Below the pieces are notes generated by a model that was not told where the DNA came from, ran no database searches, and saw nothing but the letters and a program-made list of their open reading frames with translations. This document shows positions 12,101 to 22,490 of a stretch of 64,000 bases of DNA, piece by piece. A program made the position numbers and the translations under genes. Position 1 is the stretch's first letter; the number at the start of each line of letters is the position of its first letter. The DNA is from Lunularia cruciata (Eukaryota > Streptophyta > Marchantiopsida > Lunulariales > Lunulariaceae), in the NCBI GenBank assembly GCA_948567375.1, contig OX419761.1, positions 25,422,501 through 25,486,500 on the forward strand. The letters are read 5' to 3'.

Positions 12101-13189
12101 TTACTGGCGATCTTCGTTTTTCGAAGTGGTTTCCACCTCCTCCTCTTCAATGTGCCTCTCCATGTTGTTCAAAGATCGCCTGTACAAAGGCCGAGGGACT
12201 CTAGGGAAACGAGTGCGACAATTGGTAGATATGTGCCCAATACGGCCACAATTGTAACAACGGCGTTGTTCTCCTTGAGTCCCTTTTCCTCGTGGGACTC
12301 CATCTCTTCGTTCTTCTACCTGTCCTTGCTCTCCCTGAAGCGGCCGTGCTCCTCGATCCCGGAATCGAAGGTTGCCCAATTCCATTGGTACTGGTCCACC
12401 CATGTGTGGCATTTCTGCCCGATAATGTTGAGGTGGAACTACTCCTTCACCTCCACCTAATGCTCCGGCTATTCTCTGCGCACAAGCAATGGCTTCAAAT
12501 ACCGTGCGAGGGTTTTGCACCATGACTTCTTGGCGAATCCGCTCTTTCAACCCTCGTTTGAAATTGTCGAGAGCCTCTGCTGGACTCATGTCGGTAATTG
12601 CAACTTGTAGATCCAGAAATGCCTCCACATACTCTTGTACACTATTCTTCTGTCTCAATCCCCATAGTCGGGTTCGAGCCATCTGCACAGAATCCACCGA
12701 TTGGAAATTCTTGAGCAGTCCTTCTTGCATTGTTGTCCATGTGACCTCCCTTCTCTCTGCCAGCATGGATTGTTCCCAAGCATCATACCATGTGAGGGCT
12801 TTATCGGTCAAGTACCCACATGCAAACACACCTGCAGCATGCTCTGTGATCTCTGTTGAGAACAATCAAAAATATCGATTCATTCTCGAGATCCAATTCT
12901 CCACTACTCCCATCATACGCTGCCCCTTGTAAGGCTCGATGTTGCAGGTCTTCTTCATCCGGAGTAGCAATGTGGCTTCATCGTTGATAGGGTTCGTAGG
13001 CACGGGTGCCTCTCCAAGTACTTCAGTCGCAGGTACTGGGTTTTGAGACGGCTCTTCTTCTTGCATGGCTTGATCGTTCCTGAGGATCTACACTTGACTT
13101 TGCAATGTCTCCATGGTCATCTTAATCTCTCGAAATTCATTCAACATCCCTTGCATTCCTTGCACCAGCTCTTGCAACTGCGGATCCAT
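12101..13189 (-). pseudogene. Element D Gag with zinc knuckle
   Basis: The ATG at 13189 (MDPQLQELVQGMQGMLNEF) starts a frame with an early stop near 13091 and a TGA near 12866. The rest is open to 12101. The capsid-like part has DKALTWYDAWEQSM and FLDLQVAITDMSPAEALDNF, the retrotransposon Gag pattern. The C-terminus has one zinc knuckle CYNCGRIGHISTNC (C-X2-C-X4-H-X4-C). Gag forms the virus-like particle and packages element RNA. With two stops this copy could not make full-length Gag. The next frame (Pol, 12005) begins about 95 bp downstream. Confidence 0.85.
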
Positions 13190-13222
13190 GGTGCCTGCAA
13201 CACTCAATTGCTAACGTCTACT

Positions 13223-13426
13223 TCAATACAGAGTCAATATAATCACTCTGGAAGGCGCACAAACTATCGGAACTACCATTGGGACCTCAGAAGCTATCAC
13301 TTGTTGATAATACTCCTCACCAAAATTCCTAACCACAAAATCTCTAAACATCAATTTTGGCCTCACTACATAACGGATTTCTACTTGAGTGTTGAAAGGG
13401 AGAGGATTTGGGACATTCATATCCAT
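13223..13426 (-). CDS. Small leader ORF 2 of element D (unknown function)
   Basis: A 67-codon frame between the primer-binding site and gag. Its core, VEIRYVVRPKLMFRDFVVRN followed by FGEEYYQQVIASEVP, aligns without gaps to the core of the leader ORF at 13652-13458, suggesting a tandem duplication of one small domain. I do not recognise a family. Whether it is translated is unknown; conservation of the pattern is the only argument. Confidence 0.4.
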   Translation of the reverse strand: MDMNVPNPLPFNTQVEIRYVVRPKLMFRDFVVRNFGEEYYQQVIASEVPMVVPIVCAPSRVIILTLY

Positions 13427-13457
13427 ATTATCATAATAGAATGTAGATCGTCAAATC

Positions 13458-13652
13458 CTACTCTCTGTCATATATCACCACATGTAGAATCACCGGGTTT
13501 GGTGAGTTCATCACTTTGTCCATGAATTCAGCACCGAAGTGATAAACTAGCAATACTCTCATCTGCTCACGCTGGATGTACATAACCTTGATGTGGAATG
13601 GGTTTGAGAATGGAAAGCTAGGTGCGGGAAATTGTCCCCCCGGTGCATCCAT
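13458..13652 (-). CDS. Small leader ORF 1 of element D (unknown function)
   Basis: A 64-codon frame starting about 130 bp after the primer-binding site: MDAPGGQFPAPSFPF, then a core HIKVMYIQREQMRVLLVYHF and GAEFMDKVMNSPNPVILHVV. The same pattern (I/V-x-x-Y-I-x-R-x-x-M-R...G-x-E...P-x-I...Y-D) occurs in the leader of element A (39745-39512). There roughly a quarter of 43 ungapped positions are identical by eye. Position and pattern suggest a conserved element-encoded microprotein, but no family is known to me. Confidence 0.45.
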   Translation of the reverse strand: MDAPGGQFPAPSFPFSNPFHIKVMYIQREQMRVLLVYHFGAEFMDKVMNSPNPVILHVVIYDRE

Positions 13653-13779
13653 CCCATCCGCTCTCTAAAGTCCTTCCTAAGTCTAGCGATTACTCGATGT
13701 TCTCCACCTCAAATTACTCAGTTTCAGTAGTTCGTGCTATTCCAAGAGGAGTGATCCACTCTCTTGGACTAGAACACTC

Positions 13780-13791
13780 GCTCTGATACCA
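13780..13791 (-). promoter_or_regulatory. Primer-binding site of element D (initiator tRNA-Met type)
   Basis: The minus strand reads TGGTATCAGAGC next to the end of the 5' LTR (...GTATTACA). This is the complement of the 3' end of plant initiator tRNA-Met, the commonest primer of plant LTR retrotransposons. Confidence 0.9.
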
Positions 13792-13792
13792 T

Positions 13793-14534
13793 TGTAATAC
13801 TCCGAGGACAAGAGAGGAAAGAAAACACAGATTGCACACTCAAACATTTGATGCCCCAAGGGAGCACCTTCTCTTTATTATATAGACAAAGAGGATCTCC
13901 TCCAAGGAAGCTCCACCATAGGATTAGGGACATAGATAGGTGACATGTCAGCAAGCTCCACCCTTGGATTACTGACTTGGATGGGTGACCTGTCTGGTCT
14001 AGGTCCAATCTGGTTGGTCAAACGAGCTTTGACCAGAGGGAATCTTTTAGGGAATCTTCCTGTGGGAATCTCAGAATCACATGAGTAAGGTACCATTGGA
14101 AAGCTCTTGACGAGACAAACCAGGGGGGAGGGAAGGCTAGCCTTTCCTTCATTGGGGGGGGGGGGATCTGCTCATTTTCGAGGCCTAATTCATCCGTTTA
14201 GGCCTCCGAAATTGCCTTCAAAGATTTCAGGCATATTTCAGTTCCTACTCTATTAGTAGAAGTCCCCTTTTGGTGATACCTCTTTTTGATCTGTTTAGTC
14301 CATCATGTGTAACATCCTTCCAGATGTTACCAAACCAATTCTCACCTTTAAATCATATGTCTAGCTATTGGTTCTAAGGTTCTCAAGTCTATTTCGGTTT
14401 CTGCCCTATTAGTAGAAGTACTCTTTTGGTGATACTTCTATCTGATCTATTTTGACCATCATGTATAACATCATTCTAGATGTTACCAAACCAAATTTCA
14501 CATCTAGATCATATGGCTAACCCTTGGTATTACA
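13793..14534 (-). repeat. Element D 5' LTR
   Basis: A direct repeat of 7921-8663 with the same TG...CA ends. TATA box TATATAA at 13884-13878 (minus strand). The poly-G run (plus strand) lies near 14154-14165. The outer flank is the target duplication TCTAG. Confidence 0.93.
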
Positions 14535-14539
14535 TCTAG

Positions 14540-17481
14540 CCCACTACTTGGTAAGGTGATCAATAACTACCACAATGTATCAATTGTTTGTTGTGACCAA
14601 CGAACAATTGAAACAATCCTCTATTGAGTGGACCTACAAAGTTGATTCTCCACTTCTCAAAAGTTCCTAGTAATGGAATTGATCTAAGAGGGAGAGTGGA
14701 AGTAAAATTTCTAGCAAAAGCTTGACAAACCAGACAAGTTTGCAACAATCAAGATAATTTTCAACCTTTCAAATAGTAACTTGCATCTAGAGTCTTGAAA
14801 GCAATCACCTTTCCTAAAAAAAATTTCCCACACACTAAACCATCATGAAACTCCTTTATGAGTAGGATAGACTCTTCCTTACCCATTGCCCTTCAAAGTA
14901 AACTATCTACTCCTTGGTGAAAAATAATATCCTCCACCATTGTGTAAGGTCTAGATCCTGTTGCAAGAGCCTTCCTCTCCCTAGCAGCCATCCCTTCTGG
15001 ATAGTTACCTCTTGTAAATAATTCCACAATCTCCTTGTACTCCATTGGAACCTCTTGAGTGATTGAGATTGCCATGAGCTCCTCATCCAAGAAAGAATCA
15101 TCCACTGGTTTAACTCCATCATGATCATAGGCCTTGGATAACAAATCAGCATTTTCATGTTTCTTCCCTAGCTTATCCTCAATGGTATAGTCATACTAAG
15201 ACAAGAGTATCATCCACCTTGCTAGCCACCCTTCAACATTTGGCTTGTTGAAGATGTACTTTAAAGCCTTGTGATCCGTGACAATGGTGGCTTTCTCTCC
15301 AATCCAAGTAGTGTCTAAACTTCTTGAGACCAAAGATCATTGCCAAGCCTTCTCTCTTTGTGATTGAGTAGTTCTTTTCTACTCAAACCATTTGTCTACT
15401 AGCATAAGCTATTGGATGTCCATCTGGGTCTAGTTGACTAAGAGTGCATCTTATAGCTACACTGGAAGCATTTGAGTAGATTATGAAGACTTACTCCAAT
15501 CAGGTTTAGCAAGACTTGGAGATACAAAAAGGGATTGCTTGAGCTCCTCAAAAGCTTTGAGAGTCTCTTTGTTCTCCAAAATCACCATGTATTTTACACT
15601 CTTCTTCATGTAGATGGTCATTTCATAAACCTTGTTGGAAAATGAAAAGATGACCCTCCTATAATACCCAACCATCTCCAAGAATTGGTGCAACTTTTTC
15701 AAGCTTGGAGGGAATTGAAGGTCTGAGATTTTCCTCACCTTCTTTGGATCAATTGCTATTCCATCCCTAAAGTAATGTGCCCTAAAAGTAGACCTTCTTC
15801 ACAACTATAAATGGATTTCTTTGGGTTTAGTGATGCATTTGCTTCATCCAAGCATTGCAAAATCTTGATCAGGTGCTCAAAGTGCTCTTCATTGCTCCCA
15901 TAGACACAAAAGTCATCAATAAAGTCTCACAGATTTCTCAATGAAAGGTTCAAACACCTTGTTCATGAACTGTTGGAATGTAGCTGGAGCATTGCAAAGC
16001 CCAAAAGGCATGACCTTGAAATCATAAGTCTCCCAAGGTGTACTGAATTATTAATGCTCTGAAGCAATCTTGATTTGGTTATACTCACTTTAACCATCTC
16101 TAAAATTGTACCTTTCATGACCTACAACATCCTCCAAGATCTCATCAATGAATGGCAAAGGGTAATAGTCCTTCTTAGTAGTAGCATTGAGCTTCTTATA
16201 ATCCATACATACCCAAAGCTTGCCAATATTTTTCTGAAATGTGGTGATTGGAGACGCCCATTCTGAATTCTCCCTCTCAAAGATAAATCCGGCCTCCTTG
16301 AGCGTATCAATCTCCTCCTTCACACCCAAAGCTATTGGTGTGCTAATGTAATGTTGCTTTTGGTCGACTGGTTTTGCATGTGACTCCACCTCTATCTTGT
16401 ACTCCTCCAAGGTGACTTCTTTTAGATCCTTGTATTTGAAAGCAAACAAATGGATGAACTTGCAAAATATTCTCCTTAAATTGCACCTTCTCCTCCTTGG
16501 TAACATTTGGACCATACTTGAAGGTAGATAACCTTCTCTTTATCTCCTCAAGTGTCAATGGTGATTTATATGGGTCCTTCAAAACCTCTAGCTTAGGTGC
16601 AAAATCCATAGCACACAAGAGATACACATCTAAATCTGATTCAGATTCATCTTCCTCTGTGGAAGTCTCCTCCTCTATGCTTGTGTCCACACCTGAAGCT
16701 CCATCTTTTCAATCCAATTCCCAATAATAAGAAGATGGTGTATCTGAATGTGAATTGTTGGTGATGTTAGTCATAAGAACTGTGGCTCTATGGTATGATG
16801 GCCCAATTCTCAAGTACTCTTGCCCCATTGATAAGTTGTGCATGCTTCTCTCAACCATGGACTCCCAAGAAGTAAATCATAGCTTGAATCTTTGAAGACT
16901 TGGAAAGTCATGAGATTTTGAACTCCCATAACTAAAAATATCACCTTATCCATCACCCCTACTAGTCAAACTTGCTGCTTGTTTGCCATGCTCATCACAA
17001 ATGTTGAAGGTCTAACGGGTATCATACTCAATTTCTTCATCAACCTCTTTGACATGGCATTCACTACAGATCTTCCATTAACAAGTGCATCCTTGATGTT
17101 GTGATTATTCATTCTCACATCAATCTTGGAGGCATATTCACAAGCCTCCCATGGTGTTGGTTTAGCATCTACCACTCCCATTGATACTAGAGCTTTTGTT
17201 GTCTTTTTCCTCTTGCTCATTGTAGAAATCAAACCACCTCTAAGATCCTTTCTCTAGGTAGGATTCAAAGCAATAAGTTGATCCACTATCATGTTTTCCT
17301 TGTGACTACCAACATCCTCCAACACATTGTAGTTCCAATGTTGCTTTGAGATCAAGAAGTCCTCCATTCTCAACTTCTTCCTTGGAGTCTTTGTTGTTGA
17401 TGGTATTGAGATGCTAGTGGAAGTGTTGCAAGTAGTCATAGGTGTATCCTTACTAGGAGTAGATCCTTGAGAAGAGTGTAC
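14540..17481 (-). pseudogene. Element A Pol: protease, reverse transcriptase, RNase H linker, integrase N-terminus
   Basis: From high to low: 17232-16966 is a protease remnant. VNGRSVVNAMSKRLMKKL corresponds to the usual D-x-G-S-x-V-N block, but the catalytic Asp is replaced by Asn. 16515-16090 holds reverse transcriptase fingers and palm: LWVCMDYKKLNATTKKDYYP and PLPFIDEILEDVVG. 15738-15481 is the thumb (FLEMVGYYRRVI). 15144-14893 is the RNase H-integrase linker. 14748-14560 is the zinc-binding end and start of the core, LVCQAFARN and FEKWRINFVGP, where the first catalytic Asp (usually I-D-F) has become Asn. The frame is broken throughout. D interrupts it at 14534. Confidence 0.75.
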
Positions 17482-18454
17482 TATAACACCCATTTTTACA
17501 TGTATGTGCTATTATGAGATTTAGTTTGGTATTATAAGTACTTGAGATATATTATTTATATAAAGATAAAGGATGGTTCTACATTAGTCATGATTAGATA
17601 AAGTAAGTCATAGCTAAAATAGAAGGGACCTTACTTTAAAGGAAGTGGAAAAGATGAGCACCACTATTTTGGATTCTATTATGTTGACTTGGTATTATTC
17701 CTAGGTGTTAAAGATTCTAGATGCAGGTTACCATTGGAGAGTGATTTCAAGGATTGTCTTGAGTATTGCAAAACTTGTCATGTTTGTCAAGCTTTTTCTA
17801 GAAAGTCTACCTCCACTCCACCTCTTAGATCAATTCCATTGCTAAGACCCTTTGAGAAGTGGAGAATTGATTTTGCAGGTTTTCTCAATAGAACCCCGAG
17901 GAAAAATTAGTACATTGTTGTAGAGGAAGGGGAAAAGATGAGCACAACTATTTTGGGTTCTAGTGTATTGACTTGGAACTATTCCTAGGTGTTTGGCTTT
18001 GAGGAAAGAGTTGAGAACTCTTGGACCAACAAACCTTTTTTTTTAATTCTTCTATAGTCCAAGGATAGCCCATGTGAAGGAATCCTTGACTTAGTGGTTG
18101 GGTCAAGATAAGACAACATGTTTAAGAGAATATTCCCATAAGAATGGATATTCCTTTAGCTTTTTGACTTTATTTGACTTTTAGCTTAGTAACTTGAGTT
18201 AATAAAATAATTAATAACTTTGGTGCATAACTATTTCACAAGTACATAAACTAGGAGTGAGGAGGTACTCAACATCCTTTCATTTGCAACTATCTCTCTC
18301 TCATTGAATTCTATAGTGAGAAATGGTTTGAGTCTTGGAATATTACCCTTGGAGGAGTATGATGGAGTTGGGGTTCTTTGCCTTCTTAGTCTATGGTGTG
18401 CTACCATAATAGCCATCAAAGGTTCATCTTGAGTGAGAGACAGGCCGGCTTACA
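17482..18454 (+). repeat. Inverted element-A-type LTR with embedded integrase fragment
   Basis: This LTR (start TATAACACCC, end GGCTTACA) is of the same family as A's own LTRs but lies on the plus strand between A's gag and protease. The flanks give at best a diverged duplication (gtac on the left, atac on the right). It is longer than the sister LTR at 39724-40397 because about 210 bp of pol-derived sequence plus a repeated LTR segment lie inside it. It may be a heavily deleted second A-family insertion rather than a simple solo LTR. Confidence 0.65.
17709..17920 (+). pseudogene. Integrase fragment inside the inverted LTR
   Basis: A frame reads CLEYCKTCHVCQAFSRKSTS and then FEKWRIDFAGFLNR, matching element A's integrase at 14748-14560 and still keeping the catalytic Asp that A itself has lost. 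On both sides lies the same LTR segment (17641-17708 and 17924-18002, containing aaaagatgagcac), so the pol piece sits between two copies of one short LTR stretch. The arrangement points to recombination or template switching. Confidence 0.65.
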
Positions 18455-18455
18455 A

Positions 18456-19610
18456 TACATCCTTTGCAAAATGATTAGTCTTCTTCACTTATGCCAAAAA
18501 CTCCAAATTAAGACCTTTGGAGTCTGAGCACTCCCCTTCTCATACTTGCATTCAATCATATCTATGGATGCTATCCCCTTACCTTTTTTTGGGATTTAGA
18601 GCCACTTGAGTTTCACTTCCTCTATGGTAAGGGGAATTTGGGCAATTCCTTTGGATATGACCTTTTCCTCTACAATTGAAACAATTTCTATCATTAAAAT
18701 TGTCAGTTGCTTGGCCTCTTCTTTATGGATAGTTTCCATAATTCTCAGGCCTTCTCCTCACATTTTGATCCACCTTTCTCTTCTCCTATAACTGCACTAC
18801 ATTGATCTTGAGATTTGCAAGTTGTCTTTGATAGTTTGGAGTGGATCTTTTGGTAGAGGTGCAAGGACCAAAGTAACTAATAATTGTGGTGCAACCTTTA
18901 CCACCAAATTATCAGAATTTTCACAATACTTGTAACCCTGAGGAGGATTCACAACCTTCTTCACCACCAAATCACTCTCATCCTCTTCCAAACTCTCCTC
19001 TATACATATTCCCATCTTGATAGCTTCAACCTTGGAAGAAGGTTTCTCATATCTCACCTTGCTTCTAATTTGTGGTTTCAATCCTCCCACAAAATTCTTG
19101 GTGAGCATGGCTCCTATGCAAATCATTGTAGTCTCTACGTCATCCCTACCCTTCCTCTAAATTATGCAAAATATGGACTCTAACTTCTCTATTCTTTCTA
19201 CATAAAACTCACTTTCTCTCCATCTCCTTGTTTGAGGAAGGTTACCTCACCCATTAGTTTCTCATGACTTTCATCTAGAAGAAAGTTTTCAATGAGTGCT
19301 AAAGTCAAAATCTCTAAAGACTCTTCTTGCACATCTCTCCTCTCTCTCTTTTGGTCTTCTAACTCATACCATATAAGTATTGCATCCTCAAAGAAATATG
19401 GTATTAATGAGGCCCACTCATTCTTCCTCCTCTAAGTGTTTCCTCTGCAAGCTCTCTTGAAGTCCCACAAAGGACTCCACATCTTCTCCATCCTTGCCAA
19501 AGAAAACTAGAAGTTTCCCCATTTTAACCCTTCACTATCTTTCTTTTTTGCTCAATGTTTTTTTCTTTCTCTCACTCTATGACTAGTAGAGTATATACAT
19601 GACTAACAAC
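18456..19610 (-). pseudogene. Element A Gag with zinc knuckle
   Basis: Near 19560-19480 the minus strand encodes a capsid start, VFFGKDGEDVESFVGLQESL. The 109-codon frame 19126-18797 continues the capsid (FVGGLKPQIRSKVRYEKPSS). A zinc knuckle CFNCRGKGHIQRNC (C-X2-C-X4-H-X4-C) is encoded near 18690-18640. Several frameshifts separate the parts. Upstream it is limited by solo LTR C1, downstream by the inverted LTR, so gag and protease of A are now 1 kb apart. Confidence 0.7.
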
Positions 19611-19677
19611 ATTTTAGAATAATCCACACTAGGTAACACAAAAGGTTCATACTGCTCCAAGATTTCTAAAGCAACAT

Positions 19678-21519
19678 TGTGACAACCCGACAAATCTCAC
19701 TTTTGCGGTAATCGGGTAAGTAAAGTTTGTTCCCATAGAGATACAAGTCAAAAATGTCCAAATACAAAGTCAAACAGTAACATGTAGTTCTTCTTGGTTG
19801 CGTCTTTAATCTCTCAGGTAGAAACCACACCCAGAAGAGAGTAACAAGCACTGACTCGCAGTCTTGTCACAAATTAACACTCCTTAATCACAACTCCATC
19901 AAATCTTTCCAAACAATCTTGATTGTGATGATTCAGGCTCTCCCAAAAACAGCACTTCACTGCAAAACAACTTTGCCTCAGAATTGTGTTCCACCCCTCC
20001 ACTGAAGGCTCAACTTCCTTGATCGAAATTGCTTCACATCAACCTTGCACTGCACTCACAAATGCCGAATACTACCAACACTACAATTCCTCTCAGATCT
20101 GTCAAGGCATTGCTTTGATTGCACTTCACTCAGGATCAAACACACAGAATGAAGATCAAGGCAGTGGAATCCAACATCCAACAAGCACACTGACTTGCAC
20201 TTCGAATTTCTCCAAACACTCACAAACACAATTGCAACGTTGATACTCAAAATCAAGCTCAAGCGACGAGCACTGCTTCACAGCACTTTGCTTTATCTAT
20301 TCTCAGAAATAATGAGCACTGAACAACATTTGACTGTGAATGCCACTCTTAAGTAGTGAAGCAATCGACAGTTCTAACAACTATACCGTTCTACAACAAC
20401 TCTTCTAACCTGCAGATCTGAAATGACAATGCAACCTTTCATATCTATCTCTTCAAATCTCAAATCGGTTACTCATCCGATCCGATGTCTACTTCTTCCT
20501 TGGCTTTCAAACCCAAACCCAAAGTAACTTTACTTCCTAATATTCTATCCTCGGGTTTCACAACTCCTAATTCCTCCACTAATTCTAACATTTCTCCTTC
20601 TTGATATGAAACTCCTATCGCAGTTTAGTCTTCTAAATCTCTATCTCCCGACCCACTCTTCTCTAAAGTGTCAAATGTCAAATCCGAAGACACCTGCACT
20701 CCTATCTCTCTTACCTCGGGTTTAACTACTATCAATTCCTTTACTAATTCTATTGTGTCATCATCAAGAATTGTAATTGAAAGCATGGGTACACTATCTA
20801 CACCTTCAATTTGTAACTCACTTTCCCCTAATCACTCATGTTACTAACCCGAAGACACTTATTGTTTGATCCTGCACTTTGGGTTTATTCACTACTGCTA
20901 CTTCTCCTTCAATTCATGTTCCATCTTCAATTAGAACTGAAATTGAAGGCATGGGTATCATAACTATCTTCTTTCCCTACTCTAACTTCCTCTGGCAAAA
21001 CTCCCCAAGTCACCTTCACTGCACTCTGAGGTCCGGCTACCTCTGATTTAGTCATCTTGAAGCAAAGTCTTTAGACCCAAAGTCATGTAAACCCAAAGTA
21101 CGAAGTACAAAGTATGAAGTCACATTGACCCGTGGAACCTCAACCCAAAGTACATCTACTCTTGAAACTTCAAATGCTTGTTACTTCTTCTAAAAACCTC
21201 TAAACTTTGCAATTTTGGTGGCAATGGAAAGCCCTGAACAAGACGCTTCCAATGAGATATAGCATGCTTGATTTGGACTTGTGTGCATTGAGATATGGCT
21301 CCCGCAAGAATCCTGACCTCCAACTTCTATTTCTTCTTTGGGTTTACCCTCCTTCGATGTCAGATCCGAGTTTTTCCCTCCTCTGACACAAAGTAAGCTT
21401 CTTTGGGTCTGATCCAAACACAAGTTTCCACTCATTTCTTCTCCATTTGGTTTCAATTTGGTTTCAGCAAGGCACTTCTTCTTCAAAACTCGTCCAAAAT
21501 GAAAAATGCGGGTACCACA
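19678..21519 (-). mobile_element. Solo LTR C1 of family B (short form)
   Basis: Minus-strand ends TGTGGTACCCGC...GGTTGTCACA match the LTRs of element B. It is flanked by the 5-bp duplication AACAT (19673-19677 and 21520-21524), showing insertion followed by LTR-LTR recombination. At 1842 bp it is about half as long as the other three family members because most of the internal reading frame is absent. The promoter-like CTTAAGTA equivalent lies at 20355-20348. Confidence 0.85.
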
Positions 21520-21938
21520 AACATCAAATCCTAGAGTGCATGTTAATTGAACCCTCATGGATAGTTTATCCATAAATTGAAAGATTATCTCCATCACTAG
21601 CCTTGAGAATTAACTGATGAAGGTGATAATTTCTCTAAAGCTATACTAAGACTCTCTCCAAGATCTTTCACCAAAGCCTCCAAAAGTGTTATTATTCCAT
21701 TACATTCATGTCCTTTTGGAAGTCCTTCCATTACAAAAACCTCACATAACTCCTTGGTCTTAGATCTCATCCCTACCAATCTTAGTGAAGAAGGTCCAAC
21801 ATGCAATCCCAAGTCAAATAAGCTTCTCTTTTCCCTCAATCTCTTGCTCTCAATGTCCAATGGACATGAGCTTACCTTATCTCACTTCTCTCCACATAAA
21901 AAGCACTTAGAATCACTCTTTCCTCCAAGTAGTGTATG
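21520..21938 (-). pseudogene. Element A region upstream of gag, with an 87-codon frame
   Basis: Part of A's leader stranded between C1 and B. The frame 21860-21597 (MDIESKRLREKRSLFDLGLH...) has no family I can name. Just upstream, near 21900, a broken frame contains CFLCGEK and a further Cys about ten residues on, possibly a degenerate zinc finger. Position between leader and gag resembles extra ORFs seen before gag in some large plant Ty3/gypsy elements, but that is only analogy. Confidence 0.35.
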
Positions 21939-22490
21939 TGTGGTGCACACATTTTTTGTTTTTTTTTTGTTTTGTTAGCATTTGAAGAAGAAGTAAGAGG
22001 ATAGAGCCTAAAGAGGGCTAACCTGGGAAGAAATAAGAAGAAGCAAGAGTTTGAAGTAAAACCCGAAGCCAACCTCAGATCAAGACCCGAAGACAAGAAG
22101 ATGAAGATGAAGAAGGAGAGACTTTGTATCGGACGGCTTGAGCGGATCTGAAGAACCTATAACAAACTTCTTCGGAGTCGGTGCAATCAAGAAAGTACAC
22201 GGGAAGAAAGTGATGAACTCGGGATCAAGAACTTCTTGATAGTGACAAGAATCAACTTCACCAATCAGAGATAGGAAAGGAGGAGCAACTAATGAATGAC
22301 TGATCAATGCAAGACTATAAAATTACAAGTGGTTCAAGGAAGTAGAGCAATGTCCATTTGCTACTCAATTCCTATTCAGAGTCGACCCAAAGTAATGCAA
22401 ATTGCAAATCCGTAGGAAGAAGAGAGGGTTAGGATCGTGTGAACAATCTTCCATTGAATGAAGATGAGGAAGCACACGATGACCCCAAAA

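Larger units (their letters stand above)
7921..14534 (-). mobile_element. Element D: Ty3/gypsy chromovirus-type retrotransposon with chromodomain
   Basis: A structurally complete 6614-bp element. It has two LTRs of about 742 bp, an initiator-tRNA-Met type primer site, a polypurine tract, Gag, Pol and a C-terminal chromodomain. It is flanked by the 5-bp target duplication TCTAG (7916-7920 and 14535-14539) and sits inside the integrase of element A, between the first and second catalytic-Asp regions. By eye the two LTRs differ at roughly 20-30 positions, so it looks much younger than A. Gag and Pol still carry a handful of stops, so this copy is not autonomous. Confidence 0.92.

Noticed and set aside
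12489-12932. A 147-codon plus-strand frame
   Set aside because: It lies antisense to element D Gag, which has clear Gag motifs and a zinc knuckle on the other strand.
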